A stretch of 64,000 nt of DNA from Polytrichum commune (taxonomy: Eukaryota; Streptophyta; Polytrichopsida; Polytrichales; Polytrichaceae). Location of the stretch: NCBI GenBank assembly GCA_950295325.1, contig OX485805.1:9174501-9238500 (forward strand), in the 5' to 3' direction. Every line of letters starts with the position of its first letter. Position 1 is the first letter of the stretch. The position numbers were made by a program, and so were the translations under genes. Under the pieces are notes generated by a model. The model was not told where the DNA came from and made no database searches. It worked only from the letters and a program-made list of their open reading frames with translations. This document shows, piece by piece, positions 45,840 through 56,422 of this stretch.

Positions 45840-47245
45840 ATTGATGGGCAAAGATGAGGTGCAAAAGCTAAGGTCAATACGAAAAATCTTTGACATCTAT
45901 GAAAACACCGAAGTCAAATATGAAATTGTGGTGACAACTGCAGTGATTTCACCAAAAATTGAAGCATTCTCAAATGTCGACTTGCAACAAACATTTGGCC
46001 CAATACATTACAAAACAAGATCAAACACCGAAACCTAACCTTTAGAAACAAACAAGGGCTACCATTACTGACAAGAAATTTCAAAAGTTCATAATTATCC
46101 TTAGGATCTTGCCCCAGATGAAAAACCTTCAAAATCTATGAAATTGCTGAGGTCAAATACGATAATGTGGTCACAACCAATGTGACTACACCAAAACCTG
46201 ATGCATTGCAAATGCAACATCCCCTTGTACTAAAACATTCCACAACATAACAAAAAATTGGAAACATCACCTCCAGAGACAAACAGAGACTGTGATTTGT
46301 GAAGGGGACGCCCTGCACATGTCCATCGTGCTGATCAAATCGGTCGATGAATGTGTCACAATTGGAAAATCTTCTTGTGCAAGATGGCCATGGTCACCAG
46401 TTTGCATGATTACTCTTCGTCTCGAACTTGGTCAATATTGTACCATTGACGTGGTTGTGCGTGCCATCGGACGCGATGGCCACCAAGTGCAGTTACTTTA
46501 ACTTTGCACTTGAGATCTTCACAATAGAATAGATGTTCAGCTTCAGTGCCCGTGAAACGTCCTATGTGAATGCTTACAAGTTTTACATAAGCAATGGAGC
46601 AAAGAAGAAAACTCAAAAAAATGTGTCTTATCTACTAGAGCAACGCAATATCTCCTACCCGAACTCCACGCTTCACCGCAAGTTATTGTGATTGCCCAAA
46701 CCCTAAGCAAGCCTTACCCTGAAATCGCTCTAAAACTTGAGCAAGGTCCCACATGTTATTGCAAAACCCAATAATTATTGAAGAATGCCAATGCATTCCT
46801 TCCCCAAAAAAATCCCACGACATTTCCCTCCATACTAACGTGTTTGATTCAAATTTGGACAGTAACTACACACTTCTTCATCCAAGTAGCCAAACCCATA
46901 ATTATTCTACTAATCCTACTATACACTTTAAGGGGGATCCTATGTCTATAACCCTATTTTTTTTTTAATACTGATTACTAAAATGAAGGAATGATCCACC
47001 ACCTTATTTCACATATAATCATGTGTGGTACATATTTTCAATGCTATGGTAGATGTAACCAAATTATAAGATTTACCCTAAAAAAAAAAAAATTAACCTT
47101 TTTTTTTTTTGATGTATCACGTTGTTTCCTAAAATTCTGGTAGTCACCTCCCCCGGAACCTTCATTTTCTATGGAGAGGAGTTCAACACCTTTAGATCCT
47201 TGGTAGATGGCACATACATGGTTATTGAGCATGATTGGTTATTTT
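45840..47245 (+). other. Unidentified decayed coding region
   Basis: Frames at 45841-46038 and about 46125-46240 encode two diverged repeats: EVKYEIVVTTAVISPKIEAF versus EVKYDNVVTTNVTTPKPDAL. The unit is about 240 bp. Further protein-like pieces follow up to the frame at 47122, which reads FNTFRSLVDGTYMVIEHDW. I do not recognise the family; a transposon gene is likely. Stops break every frame. Confidence 0.3.
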
Positions 47246-47253
47246 GTTACAAC

Positions 47254-47605
47254 CTCGGGGGGGGGGGGGGGGTAGTCATTGGTTGGAGTAGCAATATATG
47301 TGCGAACAAATGATAGGGTATTTTAAAAACATGGGGGCTAAAAATTATAAATGGACTTAAGAGTAATATAGGGTATCAAAAATGGCACTGGACATCTTTA
47401 AAGTACTATAGGGTATGGAATAATAGGTAATTTGGAATTATAAGTAATGCAAGCCATTTTTCTATTAACCCAAAGTAGAAATTTACATAATGATAGCATG
47501 TGAAAAAAAAAAAAGAATTGAAAGTAATACCCCCCTATAAAATAGTGGTTGTTCGCACCTATATCCTTAATTAACTTTTTAACACACTGCCCCCCCCCCC
47601 CCGAG
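47254..47605. mobile_element. hAT-type MITE with poly-G termini, 8-bp TSD
   Basis: 352 bp, starting CTC then 16 G and ending 13 C then GAG, flanked by perfect GTTACAAC duplications (47246-47253 and 47606-47613). Inner words such as TGTGCGAACAA also occur in inverted order near both ends. The flanking frame reads straight across one copy of the target duplication (CYN on both sides), which supports an insertion into once-coding DNA. Confidence 0.85.
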
Positions 47606-47613
47606 GTTACAAC

Positions 47614-48250
47614 TGTGAGGAGGATCACCTAGTACTTAAGATTACATGTGTCTCCTACATGGTTGCGATGAGATCCATGGCCTTCTAGGACAGTGGGAAG
47701 AGGTGAACAAGATTGACCATGAGGTAATCCTCGGTGAGGTGCAGTGGCAATTTACTAGTGCAACAAACAACCTTATTAAGGAGTTAGAGAAACATTTCCC
47801 ACACCAAGAGGTAATTTTTGATACATTCAAGGTTACATATCCTTGGCATATTGCAACATTGAAAATTCTATGGGATAGCAAAGAAGTTGTGGATGTTGTC
47901 CACAACCTGGACCTCCGAAGCTCGTTTCCAAAATTATTATGATATCCAATGCAGAAGCTGCCATGTCCATATCCTAATGTAATGAACTTGCAGTCAAATT
48001 TTGGAACATGATGAGGCAAGGCATGGATTTATACCTCAAGAGCCTAGTGTTGATATTTTGAACCTTGTGTAACATGTTGAGGGTGCATATCCTTCATGAT
48101 CGGTTATGAGAGGTGCATTGGCTATATTTGGATGGCGCCATTAGAGGAAGATGTCAGTGCATGTCAATTGCTTAGATATTAATTTTATCACGGTGGTGAT
48201 GAGTTGTGCTAATGTATGGTCTTGTAGGCCATTCCACGCCGCAAAGGACA
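47614..48250 (+). pseudogene. Continuation of the unidentified decayed coding region
   Basis: The frame 47646-47942 (98 codons) reads LLGQWEEVNKIDHEVILGEV, then NNLIKELEKHFPHQEVIFDT and FKVTYPWH. Charged, helix-like, with no domain recognised. The style resembles linker regions of hAT-derived genes, but this is a guess. Antisense frames of similar length are shadows. Confidence 0.3.
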
Positions 48251-48601
48251 ATGTTGAATGAATGGGGTTCATTTTATTTAACACAATAATTCCTACATGT
48301 AGCCAAATCTTTTATGTTCTTTGTAATATGTTAGCCACATTTACATCAACAACTTAAGAAGTGGGAACCACATGCTAGCTCCACGTTGCCAAAACATAGT
48401 CACATACACGTGCCACACAAAATTATGCATAGCCACACACGTATATGTTGTAGGACTTCTTATCGCATCAACAATATAAAAAGCCATCCCACATCGTCAC
48501 CTAGGTCTCCCTCAACCTCACTTGAAAGAGCCTCAAAAGCTAGGCAATGATGGGCCAAGAGCCAATGAATACACACCCATTTCTTTTCTTTCTTACAACC
48601 A
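48251..48601. other. Spacer, nothing recognised
   Basis: CACGTGCCACAC/GCCACACACG words recur near 48400. No gene was recognised. Confidence 0.35.
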
Positions 48602-48827
48602 CTGGTGTAGGGAGATCTTTGGGCATAATTGGTCAAAATCCTAGTGTTTCCAAGGCCGACACGAATATGTGTTGCGATCTTCCGGTTGTTATTTAACGAT
48701 TTGAGGTATGTTCCAGAGATTCATCTAGAATGATCAGCTATTTTCCTGAAGTCTGGAACCTCAACCGGTTATTTCTCAAATTCAACTGGTTCATCTGTAA
48801 CTAGCAGCCGTTCTCCTCCGCTCATTG
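48602..48827 (-). mobile_element. MITE-1 copy
   Basis: 226 bp in reverse orientation, with CTCAACCGGTTATTTCTCAA and TTCAACTGGTTCATCTG in family order. Termini are mutated and the duplications are not conserved. Confidence 0.75.
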
Positions 48828-49327
48828 ACCCATGGTATATTACAGTCTCTTATGATGTTTCTCACTTGAATTTGAGGAAATTCAGATTTTGCCACCTTTC
48901 ATGTACATGGGGTCATGAAGATTCCATGATAACGTCTTGTCATTGGAAAATGATGTCATGGTGTGCATGCTACTAATATTAAGGTACGAACAAACTGAAA
49001 TTCGAGGTGCAGTTCCCAAGGGCTGCAACTCCCACCACGTGAAATGCACTACGTTTGAACCAACACATTCTGGACTTGCACAGTTATCAATGTAATACTA
49101 TGTCATTGAAGTTTCCTCAGCATGTTCACTAAATACCACACATCCATGGTAGGTAACAAGAGAAAATATGCAAGATGCCAATGAAATTGTTAATGCGATT
49201 ATTATTATTATCCCTTTATAATAAATTTTTGAAGTGTTCAAGCATGGAACCCTAGACTCCAATGAGATTCAATATTACCACCATGGTTGACCACTACTGT
49301 ATTGGTACTGTTTAAATCATGAGGGTT
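48828..49327. other. Spacer, nothing recognised
   Basis: No gene or repeat was recognised. Confidence 0.35.
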
Positions 49328-49552
49328 CAATGAATCGGGAGAATTGGCCCTAGTTACAGATGAACCAGTTCAGTATGAGAAATAATTGGTTGAAGTTCAC
49401 GACTTCAGGAAAATCACAAATCGTTTTAGAGGAATATATAGAATATACCTCAAATTAGTAAAGAAAACCCAAAAGTTCACAACATGCAACCAGTTAGACT
49501 TGGAAACACTAGGATTTTGATGGATTATGTCCAAAAATCTCCCTGGACACTA
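49328..49552 (+). mobile_element. MITE-1 copy
   Basis: 225 bp. CAATGAATCGGGAGAATTGG left end; the interior follows the family but AACCGGTT motifs are mutated (AACCAGTT, AATTGGTT). Right end CTCCCTGGACACTA. Confidence 0.7.
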
Positions 49553-49619
49553 TTCGGGGCTGGGGTTTTTGAATTACTAAGTAAGTAGACTGAAAGTCAA
49601 ATTCCATAAAAACTGGGAG

Positions 49620-50160
49620 ACCATGTCATGGTCTACCGGTTTTGTGTTAGGCCTACCTCCAAGAGGTCATTTTTGAAAATAGTCCAAGTGATCATAAAAC
49701 ATGATCCATTTGATGCCATCTAGGAATCCATGTAGATTTTACATCCATCTTGCATTCACCTACTCCGTTGGTCCTTGAAGCCTAATGTGAAGTGAATTTG
49801 GACCAGCTCTGCCTTTTCCACCAATGAGAGTGATTGAAGTGCAATGGTCCGAGCCCTCAATCTCGTGTGTGAAGTGGCCCTTACACTGGTATATTAGGGC
49901 CACTTCACATGCGAGACTTAATGCCCATGACAGTACACTTCAAGCACTCTCATTGATGGAAGAGGCGGAGCCGGTCCCAATTCGCTTCACACTACGCTTG
50001 AGGGACCAACGGAGTAAGTGAATGCAAGATGGATGTGAAGTCTACATGGATTCCTACATGGCATCGGATGGGTCATGTTTCATGGTCACTTGGATTATTT
50101 TCAAAAACGACCTCTTGGAGGTAGACCTAACACAAAACCGGGAGACCATGGCACTCCGAA
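49620..50160. repeat. Half-kilobase palindrome made of two opposed MITE-5 copies
   Basis: 49620-49880 is the partial inverse of 49905-50160; both match MITE-5. The centre GAAGTGGCCCTTAC...TTAGGGCCACTTC closes with a short loop. Confidence 0.8.
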
Positions 50161-50394
50161 CGCTCACAACCATTGATTTATTCTATTTTACCATGGGTGA
50201 GGACCCGCATGAATAGAAATGCATTGAAATAGCATTTGGTTGAGGGCCTGGTCACATATGACTTCACACTACACTTGAGGGTCCGTGACCACACTACATG
50301 ATGTAGGAGGTGTGTTGGGGCGGCCTCGGGACACCTTCTTTTGGGCTCTCACAATTTCACGGTCACGGCTCATGGCTCGTGTGTGAAGTGGCCC
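49897..50394. mobile_element. MITE-5 (Tourist-like) copy, TSD TTA
   Basis: 498 bp with ends GGGCCACTTCACATGCGAG and complement GGGCCACTTCACACACGAG. TTA flanks both sides (49894-49896, 50395-50397), a TWA duplication. Reverse complement of 33324-33822. Confidence 0.85.
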
Positions 50395-50397
50395 TTA

Positions 50398-50704
50398 CTG
50401 CAGTACCCAATGATGTTGTTTTAAGCTGCGTGGATTGTGTGCAGAGCAATGGAGCCCACTAGGCCTGCAAGCCACATGAATGAATCTCGGAACCCAATCA
50501 CAGACGAGAGCAGCAAGTACAGGAAACTTGAAAGCATGACTGCGAAATTGGGATGCGCTTTCAACACGCTTTCTTGTCTCCCTGGGATTGGAATGTTGGT
50601 TGGGATTGCATGCGTGGGTATGTAGTTTAATCCGACATCTACATTCGAATCGTACATGGCAAGGTTTGTAGTTAAGAACGGACACTCAAAAGACTTTTAA
50701 GATA
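50398..50704. other. Spacer, nothing recognised
   Basis: Overlapping frames of 60-96 codons on both strands match no known protein. Confidence 0.3.
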
Positions 50705-50712
50705 CATGTTAT

Positions 50713-50941
50713 CTATGATTGGGGAGAACCGGCAGTTAGTTACAGATGAGCTAGTTGAGTTTGAGAAATAACCGGTTGAAGTTCAAGACTGCAGGAAAAG
50801 TACCGATCGTTCTAGAGGAATTTATAGAAGAATATACCCCGATTTAATTAAGGATAACCGAAGGATGTCAACATGTAACCGGTTGGACTTGCAAACATTA
50901 GGATCTCAACCGATTATGCCCAAAAATTTCCCCGATCACTG
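50713..50941 (+). mobile_element. MITE-1 copy, 8-bp TSD
   Basis: 229 bp with CTATGATTGGGGAGA and complement CAGTGATCGGGGAAA ends. CATGTTAT is duplicated exactly at 50705-50712 and 50942-50949. Keeps two perfect AACCGGTT motifs. Confidence 0.88.
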
Positions 50942-50949
50942 CATGTTAT

Positions 50950-51504
50950 GATGACATCGGATTATGTGTTCAAAACTTAACATTATTTTAGGTTTAAAAG
51001 GTCACACAATTGGGAGGGTCTATGTCATCACTAGGTTGTTTCTAACTTCTACATTTGAAATTTAAAATAATCTTCATGATTCACAATCACTAACCAAACA
51101 AGACCATTCCCAATGCGATCCAACGGTGCGATTATTAATTCAGTTGGAAGTGTCCACAATAAGACCAGATACCTTCAGGTTTATGTAGACCGACATGATT
51201 ATTACTTTTTGATTAATTCACTTCTCTAGGATATTGAACATGCAAATTGTACAACTTAATAATCAACAAATCGAGATCGAGACTCATAAATCCAAATTCA
51301 AATCCGAATCATAACCATCATTTTCTTCAAGATTTTGGAGCTCATTTAAATTACTTATTCTTTATTTGAGTGGAGGTTCTTTTTCCCTCATATGATCATA
51401 CAACATCGCCTCCCCCTCAACCCCTCTTAAAAACCATATATAAAGTATGTTGACTATTTAACCTAGAATAGGTAACAAATTCCAAGCATGTAGTCCAACC
51501 TCCT
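50950..51504. other. AT-rich spacer
   Basis: No gene was recognised. Confidence 0.35.
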
Positions 51505-51984
51505 TCAAAACATGTCTCGTTGGTGTTCGTTCTCAGGTCCCCAACTAATTGCATACCGCTCAAATATAAGTGTTTGATATTTAAGATAAGTAACAAGCAA
51601 GTTAAGGCCCACCGATCTGAACTCAGTCACCGCCTTATCATTGGCATCCACGACTAAGTTAAGGTAAGTGGGTGTTATTTGACGTAACCGCATTCTCCAA
51701 CTTCTACTGATTAGATTTACACAACAAAAATAGTGTTGCATTAGCATCACTGTACGATAAAGCGTCAACAAAAATTGGCTAGAAAATTCAACCTCCCCTA
51801 ATTTATTCATAGTTATCAAAATTACATATTTCTTGATTCCTTCACTGAATTCATAGGTCCTCCTAATGGTGTTCAATATTGACTGTGGAGTTCCTGTAAA
51901 GACTTGAAAACATAGTCCAATCTCTTTCAACACGTGTGCATATGATGTTTCTACTTTGATCCTCACCAAACAACATATCAACAA
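51505..51984 (-). other. Unrecognised 159-codon open frame
   Basis: A minus-strand frame without stops for 480 nt in AT-rich DNA, longer than most chance frames here. Segments such as EIGLCFQVFTGTPQS, TYEFSEGIKKYVILITMNKL and FERYAISWGPENEHQRDMF look protein-like, with hydrophobic stretches in the middle. I do not recognise a domain, signal peptide or neighbouring exon. It lies about 0.7 kb upstream of AOC1 in the opposite direction and could be a gene relic or transposon piece. Confidence 0.25.
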
Positions 51985-52456
51985 AATATTGGTGGCTGAT
52001 CAAGAGAAGCAGCCGAAGAACAACCCAACACCCTAGCTAACACCTTGCTCCTCAAGGCTTTCATTCCGGACTCACATTTTTTTGCTCAATTTCCATCTAT
52101 CTCAAAGATATTATTAGGGAGGAGGTAGGGGGTGGGCTGAAGGACATGAATCTTGCCCACACTTACATTTCTCTCGTGGTAGGTACTCACACTACTAGAC
52201 ACGTGCTCCAAGAACACACTTCCCATTTGACACGAATGGTCATCAGCACATGACCCCACCAACAAGAGTTGATCGCAATCTACGATTATTGAAGATCGGA
52301 CGCGACACTTTTGCTTGCTTAATGACTAAGGCCAGTTTCCTACTGAGGTCATGATGTTGGTCAAAGTCCTCTCCAGGGTGGGCTTTCCCATAGTAAACTG
52401 GGTGAGTATACAGCGAACTTTCTCCAAGTTCAACTCTCCAACAGTATAGGTACCTG
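51985..52456. other. Upstream region of AOC copy 1
   Basis: Repeat-poor. An 80-codon minus-strand frame (52243-52485) overlaps the promoter and is probably chance. Confidence 0.4.
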
Positions 52457-52464
52457 TATATAAG
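52457..52464 (+). promoter_or_regulatory. TATA box of AOC copy 1
   Basis: TATATAAG in the context CCTGTATATAAGGGACC, 218 nt upstream of the ATG. Transcription would start near 52490, giving a leader of about 190 nt. Confidence 0.6.
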
Positions 52465-52681
52465 GGACCTCACCTGCATGCTCAAATTTCATTCGGAGCT
52501 TTCCACAGCAAGCACAACTCCATCCACCCGGACCTCTTAACTTTATGTGTTACTACCTCAAGCTTCAGAGCACTTTCAAAACCTTGAAGTGATTCCAGTG
52601 ATTTCAAGCAGACCCATCAGCTAGTCAAGTTCGATTCGTTCCTGCAAGCTGCGAGTTGGGGACAATTGTAATTTGGGATCC

Positions 52682-54734
52682 ATGGCGACAATGTTACTGA
52701 CAACTGGTGCGATGATGTTGCCAACCAAGGTGTCGTCACAGACCAAATTTTCATGCAGTGGCGTTACAAGAGATTCAGCACATATTGGGTGGACATCGAA
52801 TACCTTGCTTCCTACGTCCCTGACCAGGCAAAAAAAGAGTGTAATGAGCAGGCCGAGAAGTACAAGTTCTAGAGTGGTGATGCCGGTTTCGATTCTTGAA
52901 GCAACTCGAACTGATCATCAAGGCAAACTTGGAGAGAGCTACAACGTGGCCATGACCAGCTTGAACCCATCAGAAGTTTTGTTGGAGAAGTTTGCCAATT
53001 CACCTCCGCCCTTGGAGACCAGTGAAACAGAAGCGGCTGACAGGCTGTTCCTCTGGGACGATGTGCCCAAGCAAGGTAAATTTGTGCAGGACGTGAATAA
53101 AGGATGAATTCTGCACAGAATAATAATTAACTGTCTGCAATCTGCTGCAAGTGATCGCCGGTGGTGTGATCAAGTTCTCTCTTCGGTTTTGTGAGGATTA
53201 TGTCATTGATTAATTGTTGAAGGCTTGCAATTCTTTTGACATTAACAAATGATTCTGGATGTCTTTCTGTCACAGAGAAGAAGCAGATCTTTAGCGTCTA
53301 CGAGCTTAATGAATTCAACCGGGAAAGTCCTGCAGTTCTGGAGTTCAGCAGGCAGACTGTCAACAAAATTGACCCAGACACCGGGGCTCATATCCATGCT
53401 CTTGGCGACCAAGTTCAATTTACAAATACGGTACGATCTCCATAGACAATATCAACATCTGTCTTTTTCTACGACATACAAGTGCATCTGCAGATCAATA
53501 TGCAGGCAAAACTTTTGTAACTTGGCTTAAAGTCCGCTAAAAGTTGCTGGTTGGAATTCTTCTCGTTGTCAATTCAAAGAATCGACAAGAGAATATTCAC
53601 CAGTTATCCCAGAAGTAATCAATATTGTGTCGATTTCTCATTGTAATTCTTGTTGAAGAGCTCTCAGCCAGAATTGAAATGTCAATACCTCAGAACCCTG
53701 GCACCACAATCACGAGTGCAAATAATTCAGGATATAGATGCAAAATTGAAATCTGTAATGTCAGCTACTGGATGCTTCGTGGCCAATTCGGAGGAAATAA
53801 ATTTGTTTGACGAAGTTGTTCCTCGTCACCTTGTTGTGCAGCTGTACAATGGATCCTTGACAATGAGACTGGGCATTACAGCCGGCATCTGCTTGCTCAT
53901 GAAACACTACCCTGGGATGGGAACTCCAGACATGCACAAGTTGCCCTTCTTCGTCCCTGATCACTATGAGACCATCATGACTTGGCACTTTGGGGATTTG
54001 GGAATCATTTCCGGTCAGGTATAGCCCTCGGAACTGTGACCTTTATTGCGTAATGTAATTTTACTGCTGGAATTTTACCTTGAAGAGCTGTCTAAAAGGT
54101 TCACAATATGAGCGGCCAGTTTTGTAGAAAAAGTTGCTGCAGACCGGATTTGAAGATACAATGGTCAATGACACAAGGAGGATTTGTACAATCGTTTTTC
54201 TTTTTTCATTTTCTCTTTTTGTGTGTTTTTGGTGTCTGAGAATTCCAACATCTGCAACTCTAACATATGAAATTAGGTGTTCATTAGTTCAAGTGGCAGT
54301 GAAGGAAAATGTCGTCCTCTGCGGCACAGATTCCTTTTATATTGCATCAAATGTGTTGCTTTGAGGAGGAAATGTGATCCATTTTCCTTGAAGGAATCCA
54401 TACTCCGAATCCTCCAAGTTTTGTTGATTCATCTGCCAGAGTCTCATCAATTTATGGTGTTGTTGATATTGTGCTACAGGGGCCATTTGTGAACTTTCAA
54501 GACACTCTTATGAGCGTCACAGGAGGAACAGGTTTCTTTGCAGAGGCCAGAGGTGTGATCCGCCTTCACAATGTGACACCCTTCAAATTTTTCTACACTT
54601 TCTACCTGAAAGGTGTCCCCGAACTACCTAAACAGCTTTCTGGGGAAATTGTGAAACCTAATATTGAGGTTACATCCCATCCTGACGCTGCTGCTTGCAA
54701 ACCTGGATATACCCTTCCTAACTACACCCACTAG
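52682..54734 (+). CDS. AOC: Allene oxide cyclase, copy 1 (4 exons)
   Basis: Converts the unstable allene oxide from allene oxide synthase into cis-(+)-OPDA (or dn-OPDA) in the plastid, the stereochemical step of jasmonate-type synthesis. Exons: 52682-53075, 53276-53430, 53842-54018, 54480-54734, all with GT/AG introns (phases 1, 0, 0); 326 residues. Residues 1 to about 70 are rich in Ser/Thr/Arg, a plastid transit peptide. Residues 94-131 carry the block DRLFLWDDVPK shared with copy 2. The barrel begins at SVYELNEF (Glu141 and Asn143, matching the Glu/Asn of the family's VYEIN motif). Then come LGDQVQFTN, LGITAGIC (Cys200, the conserved active-site region Cys), FGDLGIISGQ, VTGGTGFF, FFYTFYLKGVPELPKQL and the C-terminal PNYT. 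The first ATG (GGATCCATGGCG) was taken as start. Convergent with copy 2, 1.7 kb away. Confidence 0.95.
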
Positions 54735-56422
54735 AATTAACCCTAGAATCATGACCATAGAGTGTTTCATTAATCCTCCCTAGTCTGGAAGGGACTGTTT
54801 CAATGTGAAAAATATACGGAGCGCTCCCCAATTCAATAGTGGTTGCAGCTTCAAAAAGGGAAGAAGAGGACAATTCTCTATGGAGAATTAGAGTAAATAT
54901 TCATCAGAGGAAATGCACATTGCATAGACTCCATAGACAGACTGACTGACTGACAGGCCCGGTCATGAAACACACCAGAAATTAGGTTGCCACGTAGACT
55001 AGTAAACTAGGCACCAAAAGTCCAAGCAATCCTATATGAAATATTCTGGGCTTTCCAGGTAACAATCCCAGCGAACAAATCGGGTGCTCAGATTCACTCA
55101 CTGTTTGCAGGGATGTGGCAGGAACTTGCATGCTATTTTTTCAGTTTGGTAGTAGCTCTCAGTAAGAAATCCCAACGATAAAACCTTTCTGATACGGCAA
55201 TCATTGAAGTTCATGGCTCATTGCCCAAAATGACAAGATTCTGCAGGCAGAATTTGCAATGATCTTCCATGACCCATTCAGTCGTTGACTGAATTGAACT
55301 GGATGTGAGCCTTTTGTACAGAGGCCGTGGAAGAAGTAATATGAGCTATTACCTAGTGAATGGCCAGACCATAGAAGTTAGACTTTTCCCCACATGGCCC
55401 AGTATATATCCACAAGCATGCGCAAGATGGCGTCATCTGTACTCGGAATGGAGCACACCCAATTATGCCCTGTGAAATTGGGCCACGGCTGGAGGTAGCC
55501 TAGGTGGAAGATAGGTGGCATCTGATTTATAATTTTAGAGGTTCTTATTTAATCATTCATTAATTTTATTCATTCATAATACAATTTATTGGGTGAAACC
55601 AAAGCTGTGAGGGCTCAAGAGTGTTTTAGCTGTTTTTATCTGGTCCTTGGAGTATATTCATCATTTTGTAGCTCTTGAATCAGATGACCTTGCATATATT
55701 TGTGTGAATAAGAAGATGACAAGAACATTTTACTCCTAAATCATTGTTTGAGGTTTTCAATTTAATACATATATGGTGAAAGATCATTTTGTAGAATGAT
55801 TCAATAAATGCCTACAATCCAAGGATGGAAGTCAAGCTTCACCAACAACACATGTTGTCTACATAAATATATATGGCTATTATATTATGTTGTCAACCTA
55901 TTCATTTAGGTGACTAGAATTCCTCAAACTCTTTGTGTAGCTTCAACATCTTCTCATAGCTAACTATCAGTAACAATTCATTAAGTTTCTTCAACCTGAG
56001 TATATTGTTTTATATATAGGATAATTGTCAACATTGACAACTTTCCACTATGGTGTGTTTGTTTGTGCTAGTAGCTAGGCATGGCCAATGTCTAATATGA
56101 ACACTAGTATTCACTGTGGCAATTTGATCACTATGAACTAAAGGAAGCTCCTTCTTGATATGAGAGTTGAGTCGTGGACGTGGACTCTACGTGTAGAGTT
56201 CAGGTTAAGCCATTTTGATGATGTGTCAATTCCTAATTGGGTACAAAGAGACACATGATCACTTGTAATTGATAACCTTGCCATGGCCTAACCACTATGT
56301 TTGATAACGGACACATGTCCCCCCGCCGTTGGATACTATTGTAGGCATGCTTCAAGTATTACGCCCAATGGCAACCCATGGCCGGGTTCCTTGCATTCAT
56401 TACCTCGTCCATTTAAATAAGC
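54735..56422. other. Intergenic region between the convergent AOC genes
   Basis: 1.7 kb holding both 3' UTRs. Contains a short ACTG tandem near 54945. No MITE-1 or other repeat was recognised and no gene. Confidence 0.5.

Noticed and set aside
47642-48019. 125-codon minus-strand frame
   Set aside because: It is antisense to a better protein-like plus-strand frame (47646-47942) and shows no domain.
49824-50216. Two short plus-strand frames
   Set aside because: They cross the MITE-5 palindrome and are composed of repeat sequence.
52673-52681. Start of AOC copy 1 three codons upstream
   Set aside because: That codon is TTG, not ATG; the first ATG in frame is at 52682 in a good context.
53650-53841. 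Open frame running into AOC copy 1 exon 3 from the intron side
   Set aside because: The intron simply lacks stops there; the paralog and the CAG acceptor at 53839-53841 place the exon start at 53842.
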